A stretch of DNA of 64,000 nucleotides from Apricaphanius iberus (Eukaryota; Chordata; Actinopteri; Cyprinodontiformes; Aphaniidae), in contig JAPXFQ010001297.1 in assembly GCA_028564705.1 (NCBI GenBank), positions 682,001-746,000 on the forward strand. Reading direction: 5' to 3'. How positions within the stretch are numbered: position 1 is the first letter of the stretch; every line of letters starts with the position of its first letter. Shown here in pieces: positions 23,063 through 35,123 of this stretch. The position numbers were made by a program, and so were the translations under genes. The notes beneath the pieces were generated by a model, which made no database searches, was not told where the DNA came from, and worked only from the letters and a program-made list of their open reading frames with translations.

Positions 23063-23970
23063 TTTATTTTAAATAGAGAAGTAAAAGCCACCAGTTTCAG
23101 GAACTGTAATTTTTATAAATCTGTGCATGTTGTAGATTCTTATGACAGGATAAAGTCCAACCAAAAGTCAATTTCAACAGCATAAATAAAAAAACAGCAG
23201 ACTTGTTGAGTGCCTTACAGCTAAAATCAATAGCTGCTTAAAACTGTACATGGTAGCTACTGTTATTATAAAAAAATACACAGAAACTATTACTTCTCAC
23301 ATTGGTCAAGTTGTGAAAGTTTATTTACCATGGAACTATATGTAAAAAATATATATATACTAATCAAAACTTTTAACCCAACACGGAAGTAAAGTGACAA
23401 AGCTGAGCTGTCTGCTGGAAATCAGAGTAAGAAAACCAGATCCAAGAGCCCTGCTTCTTGTGTTGTGCTTTTAAGAGTCAGGAACCCAGGGGAAATGAAT
23501 ACCTTTAAAAGATACAGAGCTGACATTCAGTCATTTATCTCACCGTGTCCGCTGAAGTGCTGCCCGACATCCTGAAGATTTGCTTCTGCTCACACGTTCA
23601 TACACCCCGCTCTTACGCAGCAAATGTCCCCCTCTTTTTCTCAGTGTTAGAGAAAAATAAAGCGTCCTCTGTGGGGTTTATGGCAGGAGACAGACACACG
23701 ATGTATTATTCCTGCTGACTTCTACTGTCTCTCTCTTTCCAGTGGCAACACTGAGGTAGTCAAGACAGGATACAAAACCTCCTTCCTCAATATGATTGCA
23801 CAATCATTTCGTTAATTAATCCTCCAATTGGTGTCTATCGAGGTGTAGTTTACGGGGTTAGTTGTCGACCCGAGGGCCTCCTTCGACCATCAAATCATCA
23901 ACAATACTCCGCTGAAGGAAAGGTGTCTACGCCATGCAAAAAAAAACAATACTGCTGGAACATCCGGATC

Positions 23971-24021
<51 letters not shown>

Positions 24022-24299
24022 CTCTCTCTCGGCAAAGAAAGAGAATAAAAATTTCCTGAAGAATGACGGCTGGTGTCCTCTGTTTTAGTCTAAAACGTCC
24101 GTGAGGAGGCAGAAAAAGAGCGTGGGAGGCTAAAATGTTGTGGTCCTTGTTTCTAAAGTGCGTGAATAATTGTCGGTGCTGTTAGTGACCGCACTGCTAC
24201 ACCTTTACAACGCTCTCGGCTGTCATTCCTCGAACCTAACATAGAGCGCTGCACGTAACGAGACACAGCGCTTCCGCTAATGACTTTCAAAATAAGACA
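23063..24299. other. Non-coding stretch with TC microsatellite
   Basis: Apart from the TC repeat at 23976-24030, the segment has no recognised gene. Moderately CpG-containing sequence occurs at 23830-24290, without a matching open frame. Confidence 0.4.
23976..24030. repeat. (TC)n microsatellite
   Basis: About 55 bases of TC dinucleotide with one interruption (cgc near 24018-24020). A polypurine/polypyrimidine tract of this kind can adopt triplex structure. Confidence 0.95.
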
Positions 24300-24960
24300 A
24301 GGAAGCTTCTTCTGTATCACACTTTTCAACAAGGAAATTCGAGGTGCTGAATAAGATAAAGGCAGCAATAGAGACACAACATATATGACATTCCAGGTAT
24401 TATCAATAACTTACGCAAAGGCAGCTCTAAACAGATTATTTTAGCTTTGATTAAAAGGAACTCTAGTGTTTCAGTGGCTTTGCAGTGGTCTGGAAGTTTT
24501 TTCCAGATAAAGTGAACAGAGGAACTGAAAGCTGCTTCTCCATGTTTGGTTCTGATTCTAGGGAATAGAGCTGGAAGACCTAAGTGGTCTGGGGTTTGGT
24601 ACAGTGACAACAGATATGTTCAACAAACTTTGGTGCTAACCCATTCAGTGATTTATTAACTAGTAAAAGTATTTCAAAGTCTATTCTCTGAGCTACAGGG
24701 AGCCAGTGGAAGGACTTTAGAACTGGGGTGATGTGTTGTACTTTTCCAGTTCTAGTGAGGATCCGAGCAGCAGCGCTGTGGATCAGCTGCAGCTGCCTGT
24801 TTGACTTTTTAGGCAGACCCTTAAGGACACTATTGCGGAAATCATTCCAATAAAAAAAAAAAAATTGCATGTATGAGTTTTTCAAGGTCCTGTTGCGACA
24901 TTTGTCCTTTAATCCTAGAAATGTCATTCAGATGAAATAAGGTAGAACAGTTTTTAATTT
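24300..24960 (-). mobile_element. L2-like LINE fragment (reverse transcriptase C-terminal part)
   Basis: On the minus strand, from about 24955 down, the translation gives FHLNDISRIKGQMS, QDLEKLIHA, SVLKGLPKKSNRQLQLIHSA, AARILTRTGKVQHITPVLKS, FHWLPVAQRIDFEILLLVNK and KHGEAAFSSS. This is the same protein region as the L2-like copy at 41385-42268. An A-run (24852-24865) shifts the frame and replaces part of the 'FISSRLDYCN' segment. The 3' untranslated tail is missing or unrecognisable. The copy is 5'-truncated and dead. Confidence 0.85.
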
Positions 24961-26560
24961 ATATGAAAAGTGGACAAAAAGTCATACAATTTATTTTTTT
25001 AACTTTTACTTTGAGCTGATTGAACAAAGTTGCTTCTGGTTTATCAGGCTCTTCACTGCTTGTCATTGTTTTTTCTAGGGACAGTCGATTACACAAAATC
25101 AAAAACTTTAAATAGTACACTTATACACAGTTTATAATTTAAAAAGTATTTATCTTACATCTGACAATTTTAAAACAAAATTGTGTTTCCCTAAATATTA
25201 GAATTATACTAAGCCTGGCAAGCCATCCTATTTGATATATATATATATTGGATAATATTTTCTCCACAATTCTGATTTAGTTTTTGTTTTTAAAAACATA
25301 TCTTATTTTGAAGTCAACCCTCTGCATCCGTTTTCGGTGTTTCTATTGTGCTGCTTTATGTAGTCCTGTCCTAACATGGTGGCAGTCAACTAAACTGGAC
25401 TCTGAAACACTGTAGTGGCTGTTAAAATGGGACCATGAATGGAGGATAGTAGCCTACTATTAAAGATCTATTGGGGGGGCACATAGTAGGATAGATAATA
25501 GGAAAGAGGTTTTCTCAATATAAGCACAAACATTTATGGGGAAATGGGTTTGATTTGGACACAGAATGGATTTGTTTCTCCAACAAATCAAGAACGACGA
25601 AGTTTTCTTGGTTTATATTAAAAATGCAATTTATTTAACTTTTGTCAAGCTCTTTTCAATAGCACAGACTAGAAAGCCTTTTAATGACTAATTCTGGAAC
25701 TTTTTTCTGATCTTCTCATGCAGGGTGATGAAAAATCAGAGTAGCTCAGCATAAACTGGAATCAAAAACTTAACTCTGTTTTCAACCGGAAGTGGTGCTC
25801 ATTAACATAGCATTATTCTCATATTAATACATATTTCAATAGACATACTCACACAATGTGAAAAGATAGTGAGCCAATACTCTAGCAGAGTGGGGAGAGA
25901 ATGTCTTACAGAAATGAGACACTGGATGTCTTTTTTTAGGCTGTGTGATCTGAGCCAGACGCTGCTTTTAATCAGTATTTTCCAAAATTTTAAGATATTA
26001 GAAGCAGCTTGTGAGAAGCAACAAAATAAAGAAAATTACAACTATTATATTTGTGTGATAAACAAAGGATTTTAATAATATGGTTGTAAGGAAATGTGTT
26101 TGTGGCTTTGAGTGTGTTTGTTTCTGCCTGTGTGTATAAGAGGTGAGAATGCCTATCAACAACAGGTCTATCCTCTCTCCAGTGGACTGATTGAAATCTA
26201 TTGTGGCATCAGGAGAAGCCTTTTCTATGAGGTCTACTGGATTAACAACCTAATCTCCACACCATAAAGGGAGAGTGGAAAGGGGTAGTGAGTCTGACAA
26301 ACACACACACTCACACCCACACATAGAAACCTAACAGAACGTGCATTTAACAACACGGTGAGGTGTGAAAGTAAATGTATTGCTTGGTTCACCAAATTAA
26401 GGTCAGTAATGAACAAAATAGGGCAGTGACTGAGTGTAATTGTCCATTTTTCAAGACAAATTAGGATTTGGTTTCTAAAAGGGGAAAAAAAGCAGTTGAA
26501 GCAAGCTGTCCACTTGTTAAATTATGGATTAACCGTGATTAACCCCATTCTTTTTGGAAA
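24961..26560. other. AT-rich non-coding stretch
   Basis: A short TA tract (25238-25249) and a ggggggg run near 25473 are the only notable features. Short open frames lack motifs. Confidence 0.4.
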
Positions 26561-26890
26561 GCGGAGTTCAATTTAATGAACCACACCTTAGGGTGAATAC
26601 TGACAGACATATAGAACCAAGAAATCACTTAAAAGAACCTGTATGACAACATACCGTAGTTTAAAAGCTCTGAAGAAGTAACACAACATCCCCCAATCTA
26701 GGCAAGGCAATGTGATTTTATTTGTAAGTACACGTTCAGCAATGGGGTAATTCAAAATGCTTTACTTGAAACGACTATTTTGACAGAGGAGAAAGAAAGT
26801 CCTTGACACCAGTCTGGAAAAGGTTAAAAAGGCTTTGGGTGGAGGGTGGTCCAGTCAGCTACAAATGAAGAAAACAGTAATTAATGTTCA
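26561..26890 (+). mobile_element. Tc1-like 5' fragment split by an L2-like tail
   Basis: The left part (agttcaatttaatgaaccac near 26565; aagaaatcacttaaaagaac near 26619; gctctgaagaagtaacacaa near 26669) and the right part (accagtctggaaaaggttaa, then aaaggctttggg, near 26808-26839) match consecutive stretches of a Tc1 leader and first coding region. Between them, 26700-26770 reads like a reversed L2 tail (ggcaaggcaatgtgatttta; ttcaaaatgctttac). The simplest account is an L2 fragment inserted into the Tc1 copy. Confidence 0.5.
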
Positions 26891-27582
26891 TAGGAGTTAT
26901 CAAAATTGGTCAAAGGACACATTAACAATTATCTGTTGAAATCAACGAACCACTGCGGGTGGATTATTTCCTAGAATTAACAGGGTTTTTTTGTTTTGTT
27001 TTTATACATTGAATTCATACACATAACAGTGCCCTGTTTATAATTCCTGTTCATAATGCAGTACATTTCATAGTGAGATACCACTGCGTTAAAAATACGA
27101 AATTATTCAGTTAAGGTGATGTTTTCGGAGTTAAATTAGTGCTAAATATTAGCAGAAGTAGCTGCGTAAATATTCACAATAAGAGCTTTTATTTCCTATT
27201 GTGGTGAACTGGAGAATCTGCTGTTTGCTTTTGGAAAATTATCAATTGTGACATTTGATTTCTAAGTCTATATTACATTTTATTTATGTGATATTTAAAA
27301 CAGACTACTGATATCCTAATGTTAAGTTTATTCATATATTTTGCTCACTATTTGTTGTTATTTTTCATATGGGACAACACATACATTGTGAATGTGACTG
27401 TGGAGTTCAAAACAAAAACTTAACTGACTTCATCTATATTTAATTTTTTAAAAGAGCAACTGCATCTAGATTTGTCCCTTTATTTACACAGAAAATTGTC
27501 GTTTTTTTGGTCATATTTAGCAATGGTGATTAATTCACAGCTTTATTACTTTATTGTTTGACAGCCCTAGTAAAAAAAGAAA
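26891..27582. other. AT-rich stretch ending in a hAT-like terminus
   Basis: The right border, read inward from 27571, gives ctagggctgtcaaacaataa, a typical hAT-type end. The opposite end and an 8-bp duplication were not found, so the element's extent is unknown. No open frame with a motif. Confidence 0.35.
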
Positions 27583-27599
27583 AATAAGAGGGCATTTTG

Positions 27600-27716
27600 A
27601 CGAAGTTTGTATGTTTTACATTATTCAGGCACCATTTCAAGCATTGTTTAAGCATTGGCACCATTTTGGTTTGGCACCGGTATTGGATAACACCTAAACA
27701 ATACCCATCCCTGTTT
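27600..27716 (-). repeat. hAT-like terminal fragment
   Basis: Read on the minus strand from 27714 the segment starts cagggatgggtattg and continues with two 'accggtgcc / tggtgcc' steps. This resembles the 'agggatgggtatcg...accggtgcc' ends of small fish DNA transposons. Only one end is recognisable. Confidence 0.4.
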
Positions 27717-28899
27717 AAAACATTGGATTTTATAATGACTACATTTGTCAAAAAAGATATTAGTGTGAGTAGTTCAGATGTAAAAAGGTGAGCCTTGCAA
27801 TGTCCTGTGAGTGGACTGTATGTTATTTCTGATATTATTTATTTTTTCAACTTTAAACAGAAAGAGATGCAGGGATTTATTTATGACGACATTTTCTCTG
27901 TCTCACATTTCATCAAAAATGCATGTGTACAATTTCTTCTACACTTTCTTGCCATAAATGTATTCAGGTTACAGCGTTTGCATGTGTTCAGAGTCTATGT
28001 GTCTGTGTGGGCAGACGATGTTTCCCTCCTCAGCACTTGTCTGTACTTGTTTGACAGTGCTGCTCTGTGTAATATGAACTCCCAGGTCACCTTAACAACA
28101 GTTTCCCCTGTTCTTCTCAGTAAGGTCTGCCGATCAAATATAAATGTTACATTTAGAGTTGAGACAATATGACTCTGTGTCCCTCCGAGCTTACTGACTG
28201 TTTTCCTGTTTGGGTTTTCATCCGAGGACCTGCTGGTCACACAGACGTGTTGTTGACATGCGGCACATATTCAGAAGCCGTTTGCTTTTGCTCCAAAGGT
28301 CAAAGGATATGATTAGAGTTGAAGCATCATCCCCTTTCAGAGAAGTCTGAATATTGTTGTCAGTGTAACTACAAAACAGTTGCGGCTTTTTGACTTTGAA
28401 GGGGCGGTACTGTCACTGCTCCACATATAAACATCGACTCCGAGTACCTCCTCCACGGGGTTTGTTTCTGCCGCCTCCCCACCTTTCCCATATTTCAACA
28501 TCATTCACCATGTGTCATCAGCTATTCTTAGATGGGACAGGCAGACTTTGAGATTTTAACTCAAGTTTTGTGCTGACAGCAAAACACCCAGCATGACGTT
28601 TTAATGCTCTCGGTCAGACAGGGCCATCCAGTTTGGCTCTCCCAAAGGAAGCGTGAGCAAATATTTCTCCACCATAACAATCCAAAGTGCTGTTTTGTGA
28701 TACTTCATTTGTAGCCTCCCCTATTTAGCAGTTAAAACATAAAACATAGTTTTATTTTCTTTTGCGGTATCTTGCAATATGCATCAATGCTTGACATCTG
28801 TCACGTTTCATTTTATAACCACAAACTATAGTGCTTATTGTTTCTTATCTTTAGTGACAAATGACACAAAGTAATGTCTGATAGCAAAGTTGGAAGTAA
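27717..28899. other. Non-coding stretch, no gene recognised
   Basis: The plus frame at 27795-28172 (125 codons) and its minus counterpart at 27995-28240 overlap and show no domain or codon pattern I recognise. The segment 28380-28520 is richer in C and G (ggggcggtactgtcactgct, cctcctccacggggtt), possibly regulatory. Confidence 0.35.
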
Positions 28900-29765
28900 C
28901 TAATGCATAGTTGTAGTTTTTTTATCTGAGCAGTTTTTCCATGTCTGAGAAGTTTTTCCTACAGGTTGATGGTGCCACCACCATGCTCCAACTGGCCAGA
29001 GCATCTTTTTTCACATGTTTGCTGTGTCTCTTTCCTAATTTGTGGCAAACTTAAAGCAGAACTTCCTTCAAGCCACTCATCTATAAAGGCTGTATTTTTG
29101 GTTTGGATCACTAATATGTGTTAGACAAAGTATCAAGTAATTGTGGGAGGAAACGCTGACTGCTCTTCTGAATAATTTCTACATGAAAATCTGAAAAAGG
29201 TGGCCTTTAGTGAGTTTTCTTTCGTAATTTCCCTATATTTAGCTACATAAATGTAGTTATTAACCATCTTCTCTGTTCTAGCAGGAGGAAAGCATCCCCG
29301 AAGCATGATGCTGCCACTACCATGTTTTGCTATATGAATGGTGTTGGCAGTGGATCAGTTTTACGCAGCATTTACATGTGAGGGAAACAGTTGGATTTTG
29401 TTTTAATCTAACCAGAGTACCTTCTCTCACATTTAGTTTATCCCTTTGTGCCTTTTGGCAAATTTCTTAGAGGATATCTTTTGATTTTACTCTTAACAAT
29501 TCCTTCTTTCTTGTCAGTTTTTTACCAAATCCAAATTTGGGCTTTGAATAAGTTATTCTCCCACCTGAACTCTGGGGCTCTGTATCGCTCTATCTCTAGA
29601 ATTACCTTGGGCCTCTTGTCTCCTTTTGTGATTAATACTCTCAGTAGTTTTGGTAGATGACCATGTCTTGATAGGTTTGTAGTTGTGCCATACTTATTTT
29701 GGGATGATAGACTGAATAGTGCTCTGTGAGATTTTCAAAGCGTGGGATGACGTTTTGTAACCTAA
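28900..29765 (-). mobile_element. Tc1-like transposon remnant, reversed
   Basis: Conserved Tc1 phrases on the minus strand: accaccatgctcc (28978), gccagagcatcttttttcac (28995), tttgctgtgtctctttcc (29017), gcatccccgaagcatgatgc (29292), and ttgtgccatacttattttgg (29683) with gtgctctgtgagattttcaa (29719) at the N-terminal coding side. The order of blocks differs partly from the usual one (the gcatcccc block comes after one ttgctgtgtc block), suggesting two overlapping partial copies. No frame survives. Confidence 0.65.
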
Positions 29766-30604
29766 TAATCAATCTTTTTAAGAAAACATCTGCATTATTT
29801 ACAAAACTGCTGTATTATATTAAGACTGAATTATACTTGGGGTGAGTTCTGTTTAATAATAAGGTAACATCTGAAGATAATCGTATTCTGTTTTCGAGCA
29901 TTGAAGTGAAGGAGGGGATGAAATACCATTGTGCACCACACTTTTTATTTTATTTTTTGTGAGTAAACAACTGAAAATCATGCATTAATTTACTTTCATT
30001 TCCCAATTATTTACTTCTTTGTTTCAATATGTCAAAGAAAACCTTAACATAATATCCTGAAATTCAAATAGTTTCTCAACATGTCATTGTCGGAAAAGTC
30101 TCCCTATGCATCCTGGTCAAATCTCTCAAGCCTTCATTTACAGGATCAGGTGCGGCTCAAAAGTAAAGGTCTAAATATGAGTTGGATTTGGTTCATACTT
30201 ACCTAGAGACGCTCTAAGCCAGAGCTTATCTCTGGTTAACTGTGGTTCTGTGGATCAGCGGGAGGTGGACGCTTTTCTAATCTGCCCACCTTTCAAACAC
30301 ACTCAGTCACCGAGGGATTTGTCTTGGGATTTTGCTGACATTCCTTCACCTGGAGCCTTCATGTGTAGTTTATTTCTGTGACTTCTAGTTACTGTGGTTA
30401 TGTGTTTGACTTTTGAAGATGCATGGAGAGCAGAAGCCGTCCACACATTCTTGTCTGTCTTTTTCTAGAAAAAAAATTGTCATCTTTGCATATTTTCAAA
30501 TCAGTGTCCTTTGTGAGCCCCAAGGTACAGAAAGACATTGGCACAGTCTAAGGACAAATATTGGACCGCAGAGTAACTATCTCTACCTGTTTTAATTGTC
30601 TGAA
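29766..30604. other. Non-coding stretch
   Basis: AT-rich with no recognised feature. The frame 30413-30595 has no motif. Confidence 0.4.
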
Positions 30605-31150
30605 AGGTACATACATGTTCCTCAGTACCAAAAGTACATTTTTGTACCATTTCTTTGATAGGCTACGATTTCTAGTTATCTTTTTCACAAAAAATATATC
30701 CATTAGCAAAGCAATATTTTTGTAAGTGGAATTCGTAGTTTTATTGTTAACACTTTAAAAAAAAACTTTAATCAAACAAATAAGTTCAGAAGGATCTTTC
30801 TTTAGTTTTAAATAGTGAACTGATTTTTAAAATAATTTTGACAATACACATATTGGTAGTTCATCATAAATACTTGAATACATTGCAAAAACTTTTATTA
30901 CAAGATAAACTTGTCTTTCTAGCTGAAAAAAAGTTGTTTTTGTAGGTGACTATTGGCTACATCGTTGTCAGGTGATGTGCCAATAATGTAAAGTCAATAA
31001 TGACTGGCTGTCAAGGTAGCACTGATAAACAGTACAGACTACAAAGGTACAAATAGTTACCTACAGTTTAGAGTATGAAATGGCACCTTTGACGGTACCA
31101 CTCCAATGACAAGACTTGACTAGACTTTGTACCTAATTACTATTCTGTAC
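30605..31150. repeat. Possible non-autonomous element rich in ggtac / gtacc
   Basis: The left side has aggtacatacatgttcctca, then gtaccaaaagtacatttttg, and the right side has aggtacaaatagttacc, gacggtaccactcc and tttgtaccta. The gtacc and ggtac steps face each other on the two sides. This resembles a common fish MITE, but the exact ends and the target duplication are not clear. Confidence 0.4.
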
Positions 31151-31184
31151 TGTCATTTCTGAGTGAGCGTGGACTCTGTAGATG

Positions 31185-31425
31185 GGAATTTTGCTTAGAA
31201 GCTATTGTTTCCAGAAGCAATTAAATTTAAAGATGGTTGACTACAAATGCACAGCTCACTTTTCTGATTTTTGCATAACAGGGATCATTTTCTTTCTGCC
31301 TTACATACAGCAATTATGTACTACTTTGTGTTGGTCTATCACTAAAATTCCCAGTAAGGATTTTTGAAGTATGTCTTTGTAGCTTAAGAAAGCTGGAGAA
31401 AGTTCATGGGGTGGGAATATTTTTG
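31185..31425 (-). mobile_element. Tc1-like terminal fragment
   Basis: Contains ctacaaatgcacagctcac (31241), caattatgtactactttgtg then ttggtctatcac (31310-31341), and gaaagttcatggggtggg then aatattttt (31396-31422). This order is that of the outer part of the same Tc1 family seen at 22110-23062 and 36218-36650. Confidence 0.6.
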
Positions 31426-34370
31426 CCCTGTGTAACGATTCTGTATCATTATGAGTCCCTGTATTATTTTGATTCTGTCTTGCCTCTCTCACTTCAGTTG
31501 TTAGCCTACAGCCAGCCAGGTAATACAAATTACATTACATGTGCAGGCACATACACATTAACAGTGTAATACTTCACAAGGGTGGGGCAACACCGCAGTG
31601 GCTTTAGAGCAAATACCAGGCGGTGCCAGTGTACCCTGAGTCAGCCTCTACTTCTTTTCCTCATACTTCTTGTTTTTCACTCCTTCCTTCTTTTATTCGT
31701 CTCACATGATTCAGGAGGTTTGAAATGGAGGATTAGGTGTCCTTATCAGCAGCATCTGAAAAGTGTTACCGCAAGAATGTGGACATGAAGAAATTATCAT
31801 TGTACATTCGATGAGCCATGATCCTCCATTCACAGCTCAAGACAAAAGCAGCTGTGAGACATGATCCTCTTCATGGGGATACTTTAGTCACATAACAGAA
31901 AAGTGGATTATGTCACAAGAATAGAGGATCATCTGCTGCATTCAGTCTTGGTTTAATGAACACATGTAACTTTGCAAAGCAAATAAAGGGATTAGGGGTT
32001 ATTTTTTCCTCTTTGTTTTCCAGATGGTGACTGGTTTGTTTGTGAACCTGGTGGGATGAACAGTTAGAAAGAGGGTTAACCAAATCCAAGATCCTGAAAA
32101 AACTCTAAAAAACACACACAAAATATATTGGCAAGCCTGCAGGAATGTGAGTGGAATGTATCAGCAGCATTCTTGTTCAAACATTTCCCAAATGTACCAC
32201 TAACACACATATGAAGTTTGTTGAAGCTGAGCTATAAAAAAAGACATGTTGGAGCATATAAAATATAAAGTAAATCAGTCATATTAGTTTGAAAATGAAT
32301 TGTATATGATAGTAACTCTCAAATTAATTCAGTTTATATGTGTAGTTCTAATGTGCTATTTAAACACTTTGATTAAACTTTAGCTGAAGATGGTGGTTAA
32401 GACAATTATTCATATTTGACATACCATCTGAGGATGATAAGGTTGATGAGTTCATGTCACATGGATTTTAAATAAATTTAACAACTTCAAAAGCCATTTG
32501 TAGTTTAGCAACAGGGCTAAATATCAAGCAAAACTTTTTATTTGAAGTTTTTATCCTGTAACTAATACATTTCAGTTGTGGTTTCAAGAAAATAATGAAC
32601 TTGCCACCCCATAAGAATACACCATAAAAATAAAATGTAGCCTTTAGAGGTTAAGCAACAATCTCAATGCTAAGCTCATTAGCATGCTGGGCTTCTTATG
32701 TTTAAGGCATGTTTTATCAATGAATATCAAAGTGATGGAGATCAGAAATAAGTTTACATGCTTCCTCATTAAAACTGATTTAAAAAGAGCTGTATCCAGC
32801 AAATAAATAATGCAAAAATATTTATATTTGTAAAAGCTAAAAAGTCAAACTTTAGGCCAAAAGTTTACTGTGTTATGAGGAATGAGATTCCTCTCCAGTT
32901 TCTTTTTCTGCAGCCAGTTGTTGTTAACAGGTAGATTTTATGTTTATCGAAATCTAATGTTTAAAATAAGGACCGCAATGCCTCAACTTGCCTCATGCAA
33001 AGGTATAAAACCCAAAACTGCTTTTATCATATCCAAACTATCTCTCACTTCATCCTGATCTTTATATCTTTGCTCCATGTTTTCCATTATTCTCTCTTTG
33101 CCCATTCCCTGTCCAGTGTCAATAAAGGTCAGTAGTCCACTGTCAACAGGTCGATACTTTATGAGAATAGAAAAAAACTGAATGGAACCCAGCTTTTATA
33201 AGTTTAGCAACAGTTAATGTTGCGCTTCTTAACCCTGAGAGAGTCATTGCTAACACACAGTTAGTGCTTACATCTTTGCTGTGATTCTCAGAAAATAGTT
33301 TTAGAAAACATTTTAAAAAAAGTTTGTATTAAGTTGTTAGTATACGTAGCATAGCAACAGAGCTAATATGTAAAGTAAATTTTCTAGTAAGCTGAGGTTC
33401 ACGCTAAAACTCTTATTCCAAGTGAATGGCTAAACTGTGGTTGTCAAGGAAAATGTTACAGAATACAATATATTTTTAAGAAATGTTTTTTCTACAGTTT
33501 GGACATCTTATGTTTCAATCACGAACCAGTTCTTATCTTTTGTAACTTTTTGCTAGAGCAACAAGATTGTAACAATAAAGATGCGTCCTTTCTGTTTTCT
33601 TTTTAACAAGCTGACTAATAAAGATGAAAATTAAACTGTTGTGTTGCTTTCATGAAGTAACTGACCCTAAATATCACAAACAGGAGCAATGTTCAATTTC
33701 ACTCTGCAAGTTGTCCTCATAATATAGAGATGTCAGTAATTCTGAATTGGAGGTGCTTCATTAACTTAATGTTTCACTCCTAGTAAAAGACAAGAACTAT
33801 ATTCCAAGTATTTCCTTAACCTGAAGTCATTGTGTTCATATTGCTGTTCAAACAACATCCAGTCATTTTGAAATTTTTAATCAAATTGATGATTTTAGCT
33901 GATAACTAATCCATTAATGAATTTGCGTGCCTGAATCTGTTATAATCCAACAGAGTTCTGATGTTGTGACCAGCTGGCACCCTTGATAATAATAGGCTAA
34001 CCTTTTCAAAGAGCATTCTCTGATTTTGTGGAAACTGAGTTGGAGATTTCCTACAAACAAGGTATTGAGATGCCTTAATATAATAATATGATTTCGAGAA
34101 AGTAATACTTTGGGATAACTGATCTGTTAATGACCCAATTTTATCCAAGCATCATTTGTCAGACAAATGTCGATACATTTGACTCAAAAAAAACTTGTTA
34201 ACTTGGTGTAAAGAGGAGATTGTGGTTGACTCTGACAACAACATGTCCACTTATTAGGCGCTAATGTGATTAGTTTAGTTTTTCCCCAACCAGGTATATA
34301 CAGGTAATCACATAGCTAATTGAAAGCACAATATCTTCACTTTGGGCTCATCTGTCCTAAGTACATTATT
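31426..34370. other. AT-rich non-coding stretch
   Basis: About 2.9 kb with no recognised gene. The segment 34160-34370 may contain a small Tc1-like remnant (gggctcatctgtcc at 34346). Otherwise nothing seen. Confidence 0.4.
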
Positions 34371-34550
34371 ACCTCGACCATGGAGGTTACTTGCCAGGTT
34401 TTTATCTGTTAGTTAGCAACAAAATTACAAAAGTTATGGGTGAATTTTGCTTACATTTTCAGGAAATGTCAGCAATGGGACCAGGAAAAAGTTAATAGAA
34501 TTTCAGGGTGATCCGATAATAGCTAATACCGAAAAAAAATATTTTTGTGA
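34371..34550 (+). repeat. Fragment of a dispersed teleost repeat
   Basis: Reads accatggaggttacttgcc, gttagttagcaacaaaatta, aaaagttatgggtgaatttt, ttcaggaaatgtcagcaatg and gggtgatccgata. This series of phrases occurs in a widespread fish repeat; its class cannot be told from this copy. Confidence 0.5.
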
Positions 34551-35027
34551 ATAACTATTGAAATAATATTGAAATAAGTGTGAATTCAGCTGCTAAAGGT
34601 ATGTTTTTATGGTCAACGTGTCTGAAAAGTTACAATTAGATCACAACACTAGGGATTCAACGTGCTAACTGAGGTCTGCAGAGCCTTAAATTGGGACAAT
34701 GTTTTTTTCTCTCTGTCCATTTCATCAGCTTATTTGCAGAACCTGGCCGCTACAATACGTCGAAAATCATATGTAAGCAACAAGGGTGTATTTTTTTTCT
34801 TTTCAAACACAGTCTTTACTTTGAATTTTTTTTTCTTAGTAAGTAAGGACAGAGTAAAATCTGATGTGCGTTTCTATGTACTGGAAGTTTTATTTAATTA
34901 CTTTAAGTACCTACAGTAAACAAGAGACACTTGATAAAGGAAAGACGAATATGTTCCCCCATGACTTAATATTGCTTTGGCTCTTCAGGAGCTGAATATC
35001 CTGCCAATGTCAAAGGCAAAATGTCAT

Positions 35028-35083
35028 ACTAACTCACCCGTGAACAGACTCAGAAACAGGAGGAGTAACAGCTGAAGACTGCA
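35028..35083 (-). other. Possible signal-peptide exon (broken or spurious)
   Basis: On the minus strand, one frame reads CSLQLLLLLFLSLFTG and then meets a consensus splice donor, acg-g|gtgagt, in phase 1. A Leu-rich leader ending in a phase-1 donor is typical of the first coding exon of secreted or immunoglobulin-superfamily genes. However, the frame upstream has a TAG eight codons after the only nearby ATG (at about 35104-35106 on the minus strand), inside the hairpin, and no matching second exon is visible. It could be a pseudogene exon or chance. Confidence 0.25.
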
Positions 35084-35086
35084 GAG

Positions 35087-35123
35087 GTCTCTCTACTCAG
35101 ACATGAGCTCTGAGTAGAGAGAC
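35087..35123. repeat. Perfect 15-bp inverted repeat with 7-nt loop
   Basis: Left arm gtctctctactcaga (35087-35101), loop catgagc (35102-35108), right arm tctgagtagagagac (35109-35123). The arms are fully complementary with mixed base composition, so chance is unlikely. It lies immediately upstream of the leader-like segment on the minus strand. Confidence 0.9.

Noticed and set aside
27795..28240. 125-codon plus frame and 81-codon minus frame
   Set aside because: Mutually overlapping, without recognisable domain or biased codon pattern; likely chance.
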